In this document: positions 50,669-53,335 of the stretch, piece by piece | How positions within the stretch are numbered: position 1 is the stretch's first letter | Layout: every line of letters starts with the position of its first letter | From: CAZEDU01 sp964511185 | GTDB lineage: Bacteria > Myxococcota > Myxococcia > Myxococcales > Myxococcaceae | Length of the DNA: 53,335 nt | NCBI GenBank assembly: GCA_964511185.1 | Contig: CAZEDU010000020.1 | Location: 1 to 53,335, forward strand | Reading direction: 5' to 3' | The notes under the pieces: model-generated | Databases searched by the model: none | What the model saw: only the letters and a program-made list of their open reading frames with translations | What the model was told of the DNA's origin: nothing | Made by a program: the position numbers and the translations under genes

Positions 50669-52357
50669 ATGTCCTCGTCTGCCAAGAACCCCCTCCTCCT
50701 CGCGTCGCTCCTCTCGCTCAGCGCGATGGCGCTCAGTTGCGGCACCGACCCCGCTTCGGACCCTTGCACCGGCCGGGTGCCGGGGGACTTGGTGATCACC
50801 GAGTTCCTGGCCGACCCGGACGGCGCCGACGAAGGCAAGGAGTACGTCGAGCTCTACAACGCCACCGACAAGTCGATTCCGCTGAAGGGCCTGTCCCTGC
50901 ACACCTCGTCGGCGAGCGGCGCGGGCAAGCAGAGCGTGACCTTCGAGCAGGGGGACGCGCCTCCGCGCGAGTTCGTGGTGGTGAGCAACGCCGACGCGGC
51001 GCCGGGCTTCGCGACCATCGCCGTGGGCGCCAAGTTCTCGCTCGGCAACTCGAGCGGCATCATCAAGGTGATGTGCGGCGAGAAGCTGATTGATCAGCTC
51101 ACCTACACCAAGGCCGTCACCGCCAACACCGCGCGCGTGTTCGACGGCAGCCGCGCGCCGGACGCGCTCGCCAACGACGACGAGGCGAATTGGTGCGACG
51201 CCACCACGCAGACCCCCGACGGCTTCTTCGGCGCGCCCAAGGCCGCCAACCCGCCCTGCGCGACCGCCGTCACCTGCGAGGACACCCTGACCGGCCAGAC
51301 CCGGCCCATCGTCCCGCCGCAGGCCGGCGACATCGTCATCACCGAGCTGATGCCGAACCCGAAGACGCTGGAGGACAACAACGCCGAGTGGATCGAGCTG
51401 TTGGTCAAGGCGGACGTCGACCTGAACGGCCTGGAAGTGGGCCCGACGGGCGGCAAGCCCCTGGTCGTCACCCACAAGCAGTGCCTGCGGGTGGGCGCCG
51501 ACAGCTACGTCGTCGTCGCGCGGAAGGCCGACCCGGCGCTCAACGGCGGGTTGACCGAGCTGCTCGCGACCTTCTCCTTCTCCCTCAACAACACCGCGGC
51601 GGAGATCGCCGTCTCGCGCGGCGGCGTGACGCTCGACAAGGTGAGCTACGAGAAGGTGAAGGAGGGCTACTCGCTGCAGCTCAGCCCCTCCAAGCTCGAC
51701 GCGGTGCTCAACGACGCGCCCGACGCCTTCTGCAACGCGACGCGCGACTACCACCGCGACGCCACCAACGCCCCGCTCAACTACGGCACGCCGGGCGCGC
51801 CGAACAGCGACTGCGCGGGCGAGACGCCGAACCAGTGCCTCGACGACGGCGTGTCGCGCCCCATCAACGCGGCGAACGCGGGCGATCTGATCATCACCGA
51901 GTACATGGCCAACCCGAAGGCGGTGGCCGACACCTCGGGCGAGTGGATTGAAATCTACGCGACCCGCGAGGTCGACCTGAACGGCGTGCGGCTCACCTTG
52001 GGCAGCACCAACACCACGCTCTCCTCGCCCAACTGCCTGACGCTCGGCGCGAGCAGCTACGCGGTGCTGGCGCGGAAGGCGGACAGCGCGGTCAACGGCG
52101 GCCTGCCGCCGGTCGTGGCGACCTTCAGCGGCAGCCTCACCAACTCCGGCGGGCAGACCATCGCGCTCTCGCGCGAGATGGCCGAGATCGACGCCATCGT
52201 CACGGCGGCGGCGGCCGACGGGGCCTCGACCCAGCTCTCCGCGGACAAGCTCGACCAGGTGCTCAACGACGACACCGCCAACTGGTGCGCTCCGACCGGC
52301 ACCTATGGCGGCGGCGACCAGGGGACGCCCGGGACCGCGAACCGGACCTGCCCGTGA
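50669..52357 (+). CDS. lipoprotein with three lamin-tail domains (LTD)
   Basis: A 562-residue lipoprotein (lipobox MALSC) built of three Ig-like lamin-tail domains. The starts are marked by GDLVITEFLADPDG, GDIVITELMPNPK and GDLIITEYMANPK, each followed by an E-Y/W-V/I-E-L/I-Y block (KEYVELYN, AEWIELLV, GEWIEIYA). Repeats 2 and 3 end alike, with LDxVLND and a C-x-A-T/P tail. LTDs in bacteria are commonly linked to secreted nucleases and phosphoesterases. Here the gene is between two thermonucleases, whose start and stop it touches, so it may hold them or their substrate at the surface. Confidence 0.85.
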   Translation: MSSSAKNPLLLASLLSLSAMALSCGTDPASDPCTGRVPGDLVITEFLADPDGADEGKEYVELYNATDKSIPLKGLSLHTSSASGAGKQSVTFEQGDAPPREFVVVSNADAAPGFATIAVGAKFSLGNSSGIIKVMCGEKLIDQLTYTKAVTANTARVFDGSRAPDALANDDEANWCDATTQTPDGFFGAPKAANPPCATAVTCEDTLTGQTRPIVPPQAGDIVITELMPNPKTLEDNNAEWIELLVKADVDLNGLEVGPTGGKPLVVTHKQCLRVGADSYVVVARKADPALNGGLTELLATFSFSLNNTAAEIAVSRGGVTLDKVSYEKVKEGYSLQLSPSKLDAVLNDAPDAFCNATRDYHRDATNAPLNYGTPGAPNSDCAGETPNQCLDDGVSRPINAANAGDLIITEYMANPKAVADTSGEWIEIYATREVDLNGVRLTLGSTNTTLSSPNCLTLGASSYAVLARKADSAVNGGLPPVVATFSGSLTNSGGQTIALSREMAEIDAIVTAAAADGASTQLSADKLDQVLNDDTANWCAPTGTYGGGDQGTPGTANRTCP

Positions 52358-52839
52358 GACTGCGCGGCGTGGCGCTCGCCGGCGTGTGCGCGCTGGTGAG
52401 CGGCTGCTCGCCCAGCGCGGGGGACGACAACCCGTCGTGCGGGCCCGCCAGCGGCACCGTCGCGCAGGTGACCGACGGCGACACCATCGTGCTGACGAGC
52501 GGCGAGAAAATCCGCTACCTGCTCATCGACACGCCCGAGTCGACGACCGAGAAGGAGTGCTTCGGCGCCGAGGCCTCCGAGTTCAACCGCTCGCTGGTCC
52601 AAGGCAAGACCGTGGCGCTGCGCTACGGCCCCGAGTGCAAGGACCGGTACGACCGCCTGCTCGCGTTCGTGACGGTCGACGGGCGTGAGGTGAACCGGCT
52701 GCTCGTCGAGCGCGGCTACGCGTGCACGTTCTTCATCGGCCCGAGCACCGCCGAGCGCGAGGACTTCGAAGCGCTCGAGCGCGAGGCGAAGGCCGCCAAG
52801 CGCGGGCTGTGGGCGACCTGCTCGCCCGCGCCCTGTTGA
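52354..52839 (+). CDS. thermonuclease (SNase-like) lipoprotein
   Basis: A 161-residue compact nuclease with a lipobox (LVSGC, Cys18). It contains the full staphylococcal-nuclease set: DGDT at 41-44, Arg54, Asp59-Thr-Pro-Glu62 in LLIDTPES, and Arg101 in YDRLLAFV. GTG 52354 overlaps the stop of the lamin-tail gene (GTGA), so it is translationally coupled. Cys29, Cys69, Cys95 and Cys124 may form disulfides. It is distinct in sequence from the first thermonuclease of the unit. Confidence 0.88.
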   Translation: MRLRGVALAGVCALVSGCSPSAGDDNPSCGPASGTVAQVTDGDTIVLTSGEKIRYLLIDTPESTTEKECFGAEASEFNRSLVQGKTVALRYGPECKDRYDRLLAFVTVDGREVNRLLVERGYACTFFIGPSTAEREDFEALEREAKAAKRGLWATCSPAPC

Positions 52840-53040
52840 CGTTCCACCCAGCGCCCCAACGACTCGCCTGCTTGCCACCCGAGCGAGCGGGCCCCTTCGA
52901 CCTTTCGTACCCGCGCCTACCTCGGGCGCGCGTGAACTGGCGGAATCTTTTCGCCGCGCCGCACATTCGAAGCCCAAGGACGCCGTGACCTGCCCGGAGG
53001 CTCGATTGTCTTCGGCGGCCCGCGAGGAGCATCCTTCTCT

Positions 53041-53335
53041 TTGGTGCGCAGCCTTTCTCCACGAGCGATTCGAACCGCGCGGCTCACCGCCGAGGCGTTG
53101 TTCTGCGGCCCCGCCGGACCGCCGCCGCCCGACCGGCTCGACTGGCTGGGCCGCGAGCTCGACGACGTCGTCACCCGGGCCGGCCTTCGCTCGCTCTTGC
53201 TCACCCGCCTGTGCCTGTGGCTCCTCGCGGTGCTCGTGCCGCTCTACGCGCGGAAGCTGAAGCCGCTGGCGGGCGTGTCCTTGGCGGAGCGCGTGAAGGC
53301 GCTGGGCCGCCTGGAGCGGAGCCCCTTCTCGACGG
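53041..53335 (+). CDS. partial gene, unidentified, runs off the window
   Basis: The last 295 bp read as an open frame starting at TTG 53041 or GTG 53044, behind a GAGGAG at 53024-53029. About 97 residues are visible: a helical N-terminus with Arg, Leu and Ala, then a hydrophobic stretch (RLCLWLLAVLVPLYARKLKPL) and a short loop LAERVKALGRLERSPFST. It could be the helical N-terminal part of a GMC-type or gluconate dehydrogenase-associated protein, but this is weak. The gene is cut off at 53335. Confidence 0.5.
   Translation, partial: MVRSLSPRAIRTARLTAEALFCGPAGPPPPDRLDWLGRELDDVVTRAGLRSLLLTRLCLWLLAVLVPLYARKLKPLAGVSLAERVKALGRLERSPFST

Noticed and set aside
1..53335. CRISPR arrays, tRNA or rRNA genes, insertion sequences
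   Set aside because: I saw no regularly spaced repeats, no cloverleaf-like tRNA sequence, no rRNA stretch and no transposase or integrase. A covariance-model search for tRNAs was not possible here.

Overview
The window is a very GC-rich, gene-dense stretch of bacterial chromosome, and I read it as belonging to a Myxococcota (delta-proteobacterial, myxobacterium-like) organism. The reasons are many Cys-rich or repeat-built lipoproteins, a eukaryotic-type Ser/Thr kinase with a transmembrane sensor tail, tandem PilZ proteins, GYF_2 domains, DUF3332, a giant TPR protein, and a preference for GTG/TTG starts with GTGA/ATGA stop-start overlaps. No rRNA, tRNA, CRISPR, integrase or transposase gene was seen. 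A 10-N scaffold gap at 24843-24852 and one apparent frameshift near 17.25 kb show this is draft sequence.

Layout. (1) 0.2-6.9 kb: a tight minus-strand surface-glycan operon (two LicC-like nucleotidyltransferases, a DUF711 protein, a methyltransferase, a CDP-glycerol glycerophosphotransferase-like enzyme and a flippase), facing a ParB-fold protein that looks like the free-serine kinases SerK/SbnI. (2) 7.0-11.4 kb: a second methyltransferase, two paralogous Cys-rich lipoproteins, a small outer-membrane barrel and a mono-haem lipoprotein. (3) 11.4-22.8 kb, minus strand: a roughly 3,170-residue TPR protein (frameshifted here), a lipoprotein, queC and a VanX-like dipeptidase, linked by short gaps or overlaps. 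(4) 23.0-26.6 kb: a membrane protein, a Ser/Thr kinase with TPR/HEAT-like tail broken by the gap, and a D-2-hydroxyacid dehydrogenase. (5) 26.7-28.5 kb: a lipoprotein and an unusual secreted protein with three GYF_2 domains and a barrel-like C-terminus. (6) 28.6-33.0 kb: arginine genes argC-argB, divergent from an M20 deacylase and an AstA-family acyltransferase. (7) 33.0-41.6 kb: DUF3332 lipoprotein, SpoIIE phosphatase plus STAS protein, transglutaminase-like protein, two PilZ proteins, a PQQ-repeat-like lipoprotein, an HPt-REC-GGDEF diguanylate cyclase and a lipoprotein. (8) 41.7-45.6 kb: CrtI-family oxidoreductase, UbiA prenyltransferase, a CruF-like protein and another membrane protein, resembling the haloarchaeal crtD-lyeJ-cruF set for C50 carotenoids. 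(9) 45.8-52.8 kb: a calpain/papain-like cysteine protease, divergent from a helix-hairpin-helix outer-membrane barrel, then thermonuclease, lamin-tail-domain lipoprotein and a second thermonuclease. (10) 53.0 kb to the end: the start of an unidentified gene.

The most novel signals are: the possible serine-phosphate to CDP-activated-alcohol glycan route (region 1), the C50-carotenoid-like set in a bacterium of this type (region 8), the secreted HhH-barrel / nuclease / lamin-tail set (region 9), the GYF_2-barrel fusion, and a REP-like palindromic element of which one copy lies in frame inside the M20 peptidase gene.
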